DNA of 62,000 nt, from NCBI GenBank assembly GCA_002633005.1, contig NMRA01000477.1, forward strand, positions 45,249 to 107,248, read 5' to 3'. Position numbers and translations under genes: made by a program. Under the pieces are notes generated by a model. That model saw only the letters and a program-made list of their open reading frames with translations. It ran no database searches and was not told the origin of the DNA. Source of the stretch: Phoronis australis. Its lineage: Eukaryota; Phoronida; Phoronidae. Below, in pieces: positions 31,901 through 36,568 of this stretch. Every line of letters starts with the position of its first letter. Position 1 is the stretch's first letter.

Positions 31901-34799
31901 TGTGCTGTCAATCATAATTACATGGGGACACGCTACAGTGATAGAGGTCATGCTGTAAGCTCTGTGAAATCCAACCCATTTCCTTAGTCAACCACAGACA
32001 GGTGAGTGCAAAAAGGGTCCAAAGGAGTAGCATATAAGCCGAGAAAAGGGTTAGTGGGTCAATGCTCCAGTGAAATTGCACCACCTCTTATAGTCAACCA
32101 GGGGGTGCTAAGACAAAACTGATAACCATAAAAATGGGAATGGTAAGGGTTGAAGGGAGGCTTATCAAAATTACAGCACGAGCCAGAAAATTTAATAATT
32201 GGAAATCAGGCAACTTTTTAAAGTTTTGCCCAAAAGCTAAGAATTGTGTCTCCTCTTCACTATTTTTGGTTCATAGAGGAAAATTCTTTTTGACCAGCAA
32301 CTTAACAGCGACTGAGCGGACTTACCGGAGTCCATTCCCCTATAGATGGAGCTACCATTCTTTTCAAACACAGTGAAGGCACTTGGCACAGCCTTGGGAA
32401 CATCACACGGCAGATGGGCGGTGTTGCCAACAAGAACATCAACTGTCACCAGCGATCCATTCCTGGGCCTTCTGAAGCTTGACAGTTCTGAAACAACACA
32501 ACACATCATGATATGGACCAATATAATGTTTGAAAGAGACGGCTCGAGTATGGAGAGCAGATACAAACACACGGGTTGCTAACGGCACAACTAACAAATT
32601 CTCACTTGTGTCTTGATTACATGACACACCTGTAATGGCAAAACTAACACCATGTAAATTTGACTCATCCCAATTACTGTATTCATTCCCTTCAAAGTTA
32701 CATTTAACGCTACACTGACAGGTCACAAGTCGTCAAATTCAAAATAAGACGAAGAGGTTTATTAAACCAAAATAACAATTATGAGCTTGTTTCACAACAT
32801 TTTTGTGAGGATCGCAAAATTTAATTACAATTAAATCAAAATATCTGACACTCCACACTGTGCGAAACAAATCATCCCAAGGTGCATGTACTAGTTATAT
32901 TACCAAAGCACAGTTCAATATAACTTTAAACCAAATTTACAACGGAATGTGGAATCAATTAGTCTCATATTTTTGAGCCAGTACAAGTTGCGCCCAGTCA
33001 TCTTGTGTATCAACTGCCTGTCTACACATAGATGATCCATCTCTCTCCTCTAACGTGTATGACAGCGTTTTTCGACAGCGTACATGCACAAAGTGGCTTT
33101 TCATGGCACATTTCTGCTTTGCGACACTTTTTGAGAAAGCACGTAAACAAGGATGGATACCGTTCAACTTGCGCCGTGTCTGGTCAATGTTGTATCAAAC
33201 GTTATCGTTTAAACACAGCAGCATACACAATGAATAACATAGGATGTTGTGAAATTTCTCCTCTTTTACCCGAAAAAGGAATGTTATAGCAAAAATTCTT
33301 CAACTTGACACCAAAATAACTACTAAAATAGGCATTTTATATTTTTCAAAGGCTTACTGCATCGCACAAAATTCTCTTGTGTTTCAATAAATGTTGTTTT
33401 GTAATTCATATACAACACTCCCACCATGTTAACAACAATTTTGACAAAACAAAGGTTCACTTGTCTTCCATACTGCGTCCCAAATTGAAGCCTTTCCACT
33501 GTACTTGCAGGTTAACTCCACCCAGGGCTAGTGCTCAAACAACAACTTAGCAGTAGGATTGTTGGGGGAAACTTAAAACAGACTTCACAGGAATTCAAAG
33601 GAGTATTGCCACGGCTAGAGGAACATAGTTGTTCAATTCATTAGACCCTAACCAAAATCACCCTCAATTCAATTACACCAAACGACAGGCATAGACAGGC
33701 GTAGAGCCAGGAGAGGGCATTTTTCAAATTACCGTCAATTAAATTCCAGGATCTATTCAGAGTAAGCATAGTAGTGTTTGGTGTTTGAAAAGGCAACAAC
33801 TTTGTTCAATGATATTCCATATCCAGATGAAAGACGTGCAGAGGCACCGTGATAACTCAGTCGGCCTGTGCTGGTTTACACAAGTAATTTCAAACAAATT
33901 CCTTCTCAGTTTCGATGATAACTTAGTTTCCTTTGGAAATGTACGGTAGCAAGCAGACAGCGATCTGGTTCTGATATTGCAAATCGTGCATGGGGGGGGG
34001 CGTATGAATTTGTTCAATTTGTTCTTGCCTAATCAGCACGGCCAAGGAGTAGCTAGCATCTCATAACCACGGGGTAGACGCGGCTAACAGGAAACAGTCG
34101 TTGGAGAAATCAAATTGTGAGCACAACACCTCCAGGCAGACTGGGCTAACAAGAGAGGTGCCAAAACAAAACTTCCAATTTAGAAACAGGACAAGTTTGT
34201 TAGGGGGTTAATTTGATAAACAGTTGCCACTGACTACCTATTGTTAGGGGGACAATGACTGGTGGAAAAAACAACAAGTTATAAGGACCGCCATAACTAC
34301 CTACACAAAAATATGAGCCACACAGGCAAGTGTTTAAAACAACAATACACTTCCACATCATCGGCTTTTTTTTCACGAATATTTTATGAACGGGCAACAC
34401 ATGGACATCTAGAAGACGGCTGTATGATACCCCTGCTGGGTCTCTGGGCCACCTCTTACCATCCCTCAGACATCTTATCTGTCAACGGTAACATCTACTT
34501 ACGTGCTCGCCTAAGAGTCGCCACTCGGCTGACGATTGTCCCGATGTTGTTAGTAACCATACATTGATAACTGCCGGCGTGTGGCTGATGCTTGCGAGTG
34601 TGTTTGAACGACAGAATGTGTAGCGTCTTGGAGCCATTTTCAAGCACCACACCCTGGTCAGGGTTCATCTGTAAGAGGGCGCCGTTATACAGCCACTTGA
34701 TGTGTGCCGTCGGCGGAGCAATATCACAGTGGAATCTGACAGGTGCATGGAGTTTGGCCACCACAGATTCTGGCTCTCTAATAAACCTAGGTGTCTCAT
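7884..34799 (-). CDS. cdon/boc: CDON/BOC (Ihog) family Hedgehog co-receptor, 19 coding exons, 5'-partial
   Basis: This is the whole gene as I reconstruct it; the exons are listed separately. The joined product is about 1177 residues (one Ig4 copy counted). Numbering from the first visible residue: Ig1 1-99, Ig2 100-201, Ig3 202-295, Ig4 296-396, FN 397-506, Ig5 507-599, linker 600-634, FN about 635-735, FN about 740-840, stalk 841-892, membrane segment about 893-917, cytoplasmic tail about 918-1177. The family call rests on similarity along the whole length to CDON/BOC as I know them: the Ig1 start PRFIREPESV, Ig2 without its core Trp, Ig4 GMYQC...EGRL, the last FN domain ending CFN..G.G.FSN, the membrane exon SRSNDMLYILLG...CWRKQRQQN, and an NGFLLNGINGH stretch in the tail. 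In this family the protein binds Hedgehog and Patched at the cell surface. CDON versus BOC cannot be decided, and an invertebrate may have only one. The signal peptide exon is not found. Confidence 0.9.
8253..8266 (+). promoter_or_regulatory. CTCF-like core motif
   Basis: CCACTAGAGGGCAG fits CCASYAGRKGGCRS exactly. It lies in the last intron of the CDON/BOC-like gene, 35 bp from an exon end. Confidence 0.4.
8301..8603 (-). CDS. cdon/boc: Exon encoding cytoplasmic tail, part 3
   Basis: 303 nt, phase 1 to phase 1, with acceptor ...ttgattttcag and donor GTGAGT. It encodes DDIAPIDYSNFMGTSGSQH, a Ser/Gly/His/Asn-rich middle, and a basic cluster HKRRKKRPLAESSDRTRD near the end. The basic cluster could act as a membrane-binding or nuclear-import patch; this is inference. 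It looks disordered. Confidence 0.88.
9150..9207. repeat. Short direct repeat tgaaacgaccaaaaaa
   Basis: tgaaacgaccaaaaaa occurs at about 9153 and 9191, within the intron between the second and third tail exons. Only two units are seen. Confidence 0.7.
9286..9391 (-). CDS. cdon/boc: Exon encoding cytoplasmic tail, part 2
   Basis: 106 nt, phase 0 to phase 1, with acceptor ...gtttcattacag and donor GTGAGT. It encodes SSREVSNNSQQRASPSTE followed by TLERQRNLQNLQNILDT, a polar stretch with leucines spaced so that it could form a short amphipathic helix. I know no named motif here. Confidence 0.85.
9885..10126 (-). CDS. cdon/boc: Exon encoding cytoplasmic tail, part 1
   Basis: 242 nt, phase 1 to phase 0, with acceptor ...gtttgttccag and donor GTATGT. 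It encodes ADMDAKYRNKFQDPAQQIY, NGFLLNGINGHATQNGRV, then VHSKMNINVNPLTQAE and DINNVTE. The NG-rich stretch resembles CDON's NGGFLTNGG region. No enzymatic fold is present, as expected for this family. Confidence 0.92.
10841..11018. repeat. 30-bp minisatellite, first part (about 6 units)
   Basis: Units of agtaatactggccaagctgt plus ataatattkg, 30 bp long, in the intron between the transmembrane exon and the first tail exon. Units differ by single bases. The last unit is interrupted by the inverted-repeat element at 11019-11522. Confidence 0.95.
11019..11522. mobile_element. 504-bp non-autonomous inverted-repeat element inserted in the minisatellite
   Basis: Perfect 13-bp terminal inverted repeats: cagggcttggaat at 11019-11031 and attccaagccctg at 11510-11522. 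Both sides have aatact (11013-11018, 11523-11528), a likely 6-bp target duplication. The inside is CpG-richer than its surroundings, with repeated gcggaaa stretches, and has no transposase. It is MITE-like. The CAGGG end is reminiscent of hAT-type ends, but a 6-bp duplication does not fit hAT's 8 bp, so the superfamily is left open. Confidence 0.8.
11523..11729. repeat. 30-bp minisatellite, second part (about 6.9 units)
   Basis: The same 30-bp unit as 10841-11018 resumes right after the inserted element. Several units share the change ggccaagc to ggacaagc, so this half has its own variant history. Open reading frames through it on the minus strand are an effect of the 30-bp period (a multiple of 3). 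Confidence 0.95.
11741..11880. repeat. 38-bp minisatellite copied from an exon-intron boundary
   Basis: cccatcatcttg occurs at 11791-11802, 11829-11840 and 11867-11878, with a variant ccatcaccttg at 11750-11760, joined by ccctcacacctgacccctga. The 11867 copy is the real 3' end of the transmembrane exon with its GTGAGT donor. The others lie in the intron and show donor variants GTGGGT, GTGTGT and GCGAGT on the minus strand. Confidence 0.9.
11868..12128 (-). CDS. cdon/boc: Exon encoding stalk and transmembrane segment
   Basis: 261 nt, phase 1 to phase 1, with acceptor ...ccttgtcacag and donor GTGAGT. It encodes a Pro/Gly/Thr-rich stalk of about 50 residues with sequons NQS and NST, then SRSNDMLYILLGVALG... 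and ...LVIFMVLCWRKQRQQNKMM. The hydrophobic run is about 24 residues (exon residues 53-76), followed by a basic stop-transfer. The DMLY start and C-W-(R/K)-K-x-R-Q-Q-N end are CDON/BOC hallmarks. The donor boundary has been copied into a minisatellite in the following intron. Confidence 0.95.
12584..12809 (-). CDS. cdon/boc: Exon encoding the third, membrane-proximal FN3 domain (Hedgehog-binding by homology)
   Basis: 226 nt, phase 0 to phase 1, with acceptor ...gcttttcttcag and donor GTAAGT. It encodes FNDEVTFRVDGFFISYRK, EWQVAPL, GLEPLTSYEVRVRCFNNKG and PFSNIVVPKT. The string L.P.TSY......CFN..G...FSN matches the third FN domain of CDON/BOC. In vertebrates this is the domain that binds Sonic Hedgehog through its calcium site; that role is transferred here by homology only. 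Confidence 0.94.
13194..13207 (+). promoter_or_regulatory. CTCF-like core motif
   Basis: CCACTAGATGGCGC followed by tga fits CCASYAGRKGGCRS exactly and is the best full-length match of the four (GGCGCT end). It lies in the intron that splits the third FN domain. Confidence 0.45.
13327..13360. repeat. Simple AT-rich repeat
   Basis: Alternating caattat and caatat units, in the intron between the exons of the third FN domain. Confidence 0.7.
13465..13637 (-). CDS. cdon/boc: Exon completing FN3-2 and starting FN3-3
   Basis: 173 nt, phase 1 to phase 0, with acceptor ...tctctcctgcag and donor GTAAGT. It encodes GGVYKFRIAVVFVNSNFEM (end of FN2), then a Lys/Pro linker and PLITHFTSVSDRAIKIYWR, which starts FN3 with the core Trp. 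Vertebrate CDON has I.....VSD..I.LKW at the same place. The ectodomain first leaves phase 1 here. Confidence 0.92.
14087..14305 (-). CDS. cdon/boc: Exon encoding first part of the second FN3 domain
   Basis: 219 nt, phase 1 to phase 1, with acceptor ...ccccccgcag and donor GTAAAT. It encodes DPQGMLPPGKPTVRRTS, SSVLLSWVMPANTLPVDFF with the FN3 core Trp, KVQYKEQ, and DKYEVTGLNP. This matches the layout of CDON FN2 (P..P.....S.V...W......P...FKVEYK). Confidence 0.92.
14641..14686. repeat. Tandem duplication of about 23 bp
   Basis: tatcactgacacctagctt occurs twice in a row, separated by tccata, in the intron before FN3-2. Confidence 0.85.
15071..15175 (-). CDS. cdon/boc: Exon encoding an extracellular linker
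   Basis: 105 nt, phase 1 to phase 1, with acceptor ...gattttgcag and donor GTATTG (off consensus at +4). It encodes about 35 residues with no fold visible: AADHPTPADGSVVIHGPT, then a Ser/Thr/Gly/Lys-rich end (TTTNTKKK). CDON has a similar low-complexity linker between FN1 and FN2. The exon is symmetric and could be skipped without a frame change. Confidence 0.75.
15931..16209 (-). CDS. cdon/boc: Single exon encoding an extra Ig domain between FN domains
   Basis: 279 nt, phase 1 to phase 1, with acceptor ...cacttgcacag and donor GTTTGT (weaker than its neighbours). It encodes ALLPPSIERRPVDTRAQV, HLHCVAEHSRGLTWLKDG with the first Cys and core Trp, and LRRRDAGRYTCAVSNN with the second Cys: a full I-set Ig domain. 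Three sequons are seen (NVS, NGT, NAS). Unlike Ig2-Ig4 it is not split by an intron. Its place, after an FN3 and before the FN2 linker, differs from vertebrate CDON (five Ig, then three FN) and BOC (four Ig, then three FN). Confidence 0.9.
16581..16811. mobile_element. MITE, TIR family ACAGTAAAATCTCACCAATTT, copy 1
   Basis: The left end tacaataaaatctcacaaac and the right end cttgtgagattttactgt are inverted copies. Next to the right end is tgtctgccattctgtgaccc, a piece shared with other copies. About 231 bp long, non-coding, within the intron before the extra Ig exon. Confidence 0.7.
17274..17408 (-). CDS. cdon/boc: Exon encoding second half of the first FN3 domain
   Basis: 135 nt, phase 1 to phase 1, with acceptor ...cttcaatccag and donor GTGAGT. 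It encodes SKYAFRVIVKYEDGASRT, the Y.FRV strand that closes an FN3 fold, then a basic Ser/Lys-rich segment and NPSRLTREQQDGTSGT as a linker. It completes the domain begun at 17923-18117. Confidence 0.88.
17923..18117 (-). CDS. cdon/boc: Exon encoding first half of the first FN3 domain
   Basis: 195 nt, phase 1 to phase 1, with acceptor ...tttgtttcag and donor GTACGT. It encodes EELLTPSVVRLDQITRTS, then VRVRWTLHLGPPVKVFVVQY with the FN3 core Trp and the strand-C Tyr, and RKELVVERLKP, the usual L.P before the split. It immediately follows Ig4, as FN1 does in BOC. Confidence 0.9.
18523..18669 (-). CDS. cdon/boc: Exon encoding second half of Ig domain 4 (duplicate copy A)
   Basis: This is the partner of the exon at 21202-21348: 147 nt, phase 1 to phase 1, donor GTAAGA, acceptor ...ttcacag. 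The encoded residues are the same as far as I can compare. It joins in frame to the FN exon at 17923-18117, giving ...DTVPEELLTPSVV. Confidence 0.9.
19701..19856 (-). CDS. cdon/boc: Exon encoding first half of Ig domain 4 (duplicate copy A)
   Basis: This is the near-identical partner of the exon at 22408-22563, with the same length, phases and intact splice signals. The Ig core Cys and Trp are kept (CTSSGSG, VWLHNG). It lies on the same N-free stretch as all downstream exons, so if one copy is an assembly duplicate this one can serve as the real exon for the lower part of the gene. Confidence 0.9.
20013..20360. repeat. Dispersed repeat with ggatgggatagac motif (also in copy B)
   Basis: It contains ttggatgggatagacttctt, ccagagct-like and tctcgccgttgtc segments, and aaaaggacaccg. 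The same order is seen at about 22715-23060 (inside the large direct repeat) and, diverged, at 60460-60770. Confidence 0.55.
20760..20990. other. 231 bp unique tail between copy A and the N
   Basis: This sequence has no counterpart after copy B, which instead runs on towards the Ig3 exon at 23551. It contains a CTCF-like core with one mismatch (CCAGTAGAGGGCAT, about 20846). If the duplication is allelic, this is an insertion present in one allele only. No gene is seen. Confidence 0.6.
20991..20991. other. Single N at the boundary between the two repeat copies
   Basis: The N falls exactly where copy B starts. A lone N at the end of a near-identical overlap suggests a contig join rather than a base-call failure. 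Confidence 0.8.
21202..21348 (-). CDS. cdon/boc: Exon encoding second half of Ig domain 4 (duplicate copy B)
   Basis: 147 nt, phase 1 to phase 1, with acceptor ...tgtattcacag and donor GTAAGA. It encodes NTSLTINNAQSVHEGMYQC with the second Ig Cys, then MATSPYGQAHSEGRLTV, very like CDON Ig4. The acidic linker SSMGDNDTVP follows. Splicing from here to the next exon on the strand (19856) would stay in frame and give a second, nearly identical Ig4. Confidence 0.88.
22408..22563 (-). CDS. cdon/boc: Exon encoding first half of Ig domain 4 (duplicate copy B)
   Basis: 156 nt, phase 1 to phase 1, with acceptor ...tttcatgcag and donor GTGAGT. It encodes VPPRVVDPLSQKMVLVGG, then KFMCTASGSG with the first core Cys, and QVWLHNGQPV with the core Trp. 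It lies in the 20992-23501 copy of the direct repeat. Against the other copy at 19701-19856 I see one amino-acid difference (CTASG here, CTSSG there) and a few silent ones. Confidence 0.9.
23551..23661 (-). CDS. cdon/boc: Exon encoding second half of Ig domain 3
   Basis: 111 nt, phase 1 to phase 1, with acceptor ...gcattccag and donor GTGAGT. It encodes DNLVIINVTRANNGHYLC, which carries the second Ig Cys, followed by HAEGVTGVVETEVAKLEVL. A sequon lies in INVTR. It lies just right of the upstream edge of the large direct repeat (copy B ends at about 23501), so it is present once only. Confidence 0.92.
23662..27357 (-). other. Intron splitting Ig3
   Basis: 3.7 kb. It holds the THAP-like fragment and a worn copy of the MITE family (gatgagattttaacatag at about 24840). 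24900-26450 shows nothing I can name. Confidence 0.7.
26791..27096 (+). pseudogene. Possible worn THAP-like zinc-finger fragment
   Basis: The 213-codon open frame at 26455-27096 is the longest in the window. From the ATG at 26791 it reads MKYYSCAVGCNSD, then KLDVKFFVFPTPIRD, which resembles a THAP domain start (C-x-x-x-C, then F..FP). The later C-x2-H pair and the core Trp are not found, and the upstream 112 codons look like AT-rich noise. It lies in the plus direction inside the Ig3 intron. A relic of a P-element-like transposase or THAP gene is possible; chance is also possible. Confidence 0.2.
27358..27528 (-). CDS. cdon/boc: Exon encoding first half of Ig domain 3
   Basis: 171 nt, phase 1 to phase 1, with acceptor ...ttctttcag and donor GTGAGT. 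It encodes APSGDVALRAVVKPRQRI, then GHNVTLPCVYRG with the first core Cys, and PTPRITWSKYGG with the core Trp. The exon stops before the second Cys, so the domain is completed by the exon at 23551-23661. Confidence 0.92.
27529..29662 (-). other. Intron between Ig2 and Ig3
   Basis: 2.1 kb. It holds the 243-bp inverted-repeat element at 27707-27949; otherwise nothing recognisable. Confidence 0.7.
27707..27949. mobile_element. Second, shorter copy of the cagggcttggaat inverted-repeat element
   Basis: Its right end attccaagccctg (27937-27949) equals the right end of the 11019-11522 element, and its left end cggtgcttggaat (27707-27719) differs at two bases. The next bases (gattaatggcaaaaaa) also resemble the first element. 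It is 243 bp long, internally different and AT-rich. No clear target duplication is seen. Confidence 0.65.
29663..29806 (-). CDS. cdon/boc: Exon encoding second half of Ig domain 2
   Basis: 144 nt, phase 1 to phase 1, with acceptor ...tttcaatag and donor GTGAGT. It encodes ERHKLSDDGSLQIGNV, the D.GEYKC motif with the second Ig Cys, and NSVSHHKRSSKTRIRL. The YKC..N.V.H pattern is like CDON Ig2. It joins the upstream half across a 2.5 kb intron. Confidence 0.92.
29807..32325 (-). other. Intron splitting Ig2
   Basis: 2.5 kb. It holds MITE copy 2 (30461-30706). The rest is AT-rich with no recognisable feature. Confidence 0.7.
30461..30706. mobile_element. MITE, same TIR family, copy 2
   Basis: The left end cagtgaactctcaccaattt and the right end ctgagagattttactg are inverted copies. 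The inside has ggctttttaacaatgttgcg and cattgtcttacagtagctt, which recur in the 35.9-36.5 kb copies and, more weakly, at 58.5 kb. About 246 bp long. Confidence 0.75.
32326..32487 (-). CDS. cdon/boc: Exon encoding first half of Ig domain 2
   Basis: 162 nt, phase 1 to phase 1, with acceptor ...gttgtttcag and donor GTAAGT. It encodes QLSSFRRPRNGSLVTVDV, then the first core Cys in HLPCDVPK. The position normally held by the Ig core Trp is a Phe/Val stretch (SAFTVFEKNG). Vertebrate CDON Ig2, as I recall it, also lacks this Trp, which supports the family call. NGS and NGSS sequons are present. Confidence 0.9.
32488..34502 (-). other. Intron between Ig1 and Ig2
   Basis: 2.0 kb. A worn piece of the MITE family (cttgtcttccatactgcgtc, about 33460) and a G run at 33992-34000 are the only things I note. 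Confidence 0.7.
34503..34799 (-). CDS. cdon/boc: Exon encoding Ig domain 1
   Basis: This is a complete Ig domain in one exon of 297 nt, entered in phase 1 after a ...tctttacag acceptor and left in phase 1 at a GTAAGT donor. It starts DETPRFIREPESVVAKL, a typical CDON Ig1 start. The core Cys pair is in RFHCDI and SYQCMV and the core Trp is in IKWLYNG. ENGSK is an N-glycosylation sequon. It is the first exon I can recognise. Because it opens at the Ig boundary in phase 1, a signal-peptide exon ending in phase 1 must lie further upstream (higher coordinates). Confidence 0.93.
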
Positions 34800-35944
34800 C
34801 TGTAAAGAATAATGTTTAAGAGATAGAGAAGCTGAGAACATCTCACCAAGAAATCAGATTACGGCACTGTTTGGTCTACAATATTTCTCGAAAGTGCTTC
34901 ACGTGACACAAACATTACGGATTCGACACCCACTTGCACCAATGTACTTACTTCTAAGACTCCTCTGGATATTTTGTGCATTAAACATTCTTGAACATTT
35001 GGCCAGATAATTTGGTCCCCTAATTACTCCAAGGGTTTCACAGTAATTTCAATAAAACACTCGACCACTTGGGCTATATATGTAGAGAACAACTTCACAA
35101 CCATTACTTTAGTGAAAGATTACATCAACAAATCAAGGTACCAACATTGTTTCCAAGATGTTTCAAAATTAAGCCAATGTTCACACCTTCATCTAGAGGG
35201 TGTCCAGGACGTCCAACTGGACACTCTAACTCCAAATTTAGCCACCATGGCTGGGACTCCTTGTAAAGCATTTTGTCACCCAAGTTAACTTTAGCATGTA
35301 AGCATGGCTGCCTCTTAACTCACAACAGCTCTGGGGGCTCATTGAATAAAAAAGTTGGTTTAAAAATTATTAAGACACAAAAAATTTAGTGCAGAACTAT
35401 GTCTCCATGGTAACATGCCAGACTTGACAGCAATTTGACATGGGGTCATAAAAATGCAGTCGCGCATTATCATAAGAAACCAGGAAACCCATTTTGGACG
35501 CCCTATTTCTGACATTCTGGATGAATCCCTGGTTGGGTTTCAAAAGTGTTCTGGAAGACCTGTTCAAATCACACATCTTCATATTTCCAATCTGAGCACC
35601 CACGTTTTACCACAGCCCGTCCCATACATATATTTCAGTATCCCCCCCTCGTCTCATACACATATTACAGTACCCATGCTGAATTACAAGCAACATCTCT
35701 GTATACAGGTTAAGTGCTGCCACTTGTAAGCATGAGCTCCTGACCAGGTGTAAGATGATAGCCACCAGTGACAAGATGTGTACAAACTACTCTGAAGCTA
35801 TAGTAAACATTAGTTGAATCCCGCCACAGATGGTAAGCAGCCAGGATTTCTCAAGACATTACCGTTCCTCCCTTGTTTTTGACTGAGCCATATTTTTCCA
35901 CTTTTTCATCAAACAATACGTAGTGCCCCATCAATGCTTAACGA

Positions 35945-36095
35945 TTTTCAAGTACTTCACTTTAGCTACCATAAGACATTATTTTCAAAAAAAAATGCGA
36001 GTATTCACAATACTAGAAAACCTAAAAACATGAAAAGGGGCAAACTTTTGCGATTTTTTTGTCCAAAATTGATCAGATTTTACTGTACACAACTG
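35945..36095. mobile_element. MITE, same TIR family, partial copy in the opposite direction
   Basis: It contains tagctaccataagaca, attcacaatactagaaaacc and ends in ttgatcagattttactgta. These are the reverse complement of the inside and one end of the copy at 36346-36568. The other terminal repeat is not clear, so it is partial. Confidence 0.65.
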
Positions 36096-36345
36096 CTGCA
36101 AAACGGTTGTAAGCTTTGTCCGAAATCCAAGACGTCCTTGAGAAGTACCGTAGTTTTCCATCTAAATTTTTTGTGCAATGACATTGCCATTCTACAACCA
36201 TTTAGGGAGCTGCCCAATCTCATTCAATGACCGTCACTTTTCACTCGCAAGAAAGTGCGAGAAGCTGACAAAACTGTTAGACACAGCAGTAGATTATTAT
36301 AACGAGTGTAACGATGAGGTCAAGCAAAACAAATGAGAGGTGTAA

Positions 36346-36568
36346 GGTAAAATTTCGCACAAAAATACTCGCCAAACACGCCCTTTTTCACTTTTCAAGG
36401 TTTTCTAACATTGTGAATGCCAGTGATTTTTCAAAACTTTGTCTAATGGTAGCTACCGTACAAAACTTTGAAACTAAAACCATTTAATTTGATACTGCAT
36501 ATTTTCATTTGAGTAAATGATAAAATTTCTCTAGTCAGCCTTATGTCCTAAATCGTGGAGATTTTACC
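36346..36568. mobile_element. MITE, same TIR family, copy 3
   Basis: The left end ggtaaaatttcgcac and the right end cgtggagattttacc are inverted copies. The inside has ggttttctaacattgtgaat and tggtagctaccgtac. It pairs as an inverted repeat with the partial copy about 300 bp to the left. Confidence 0.75.
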
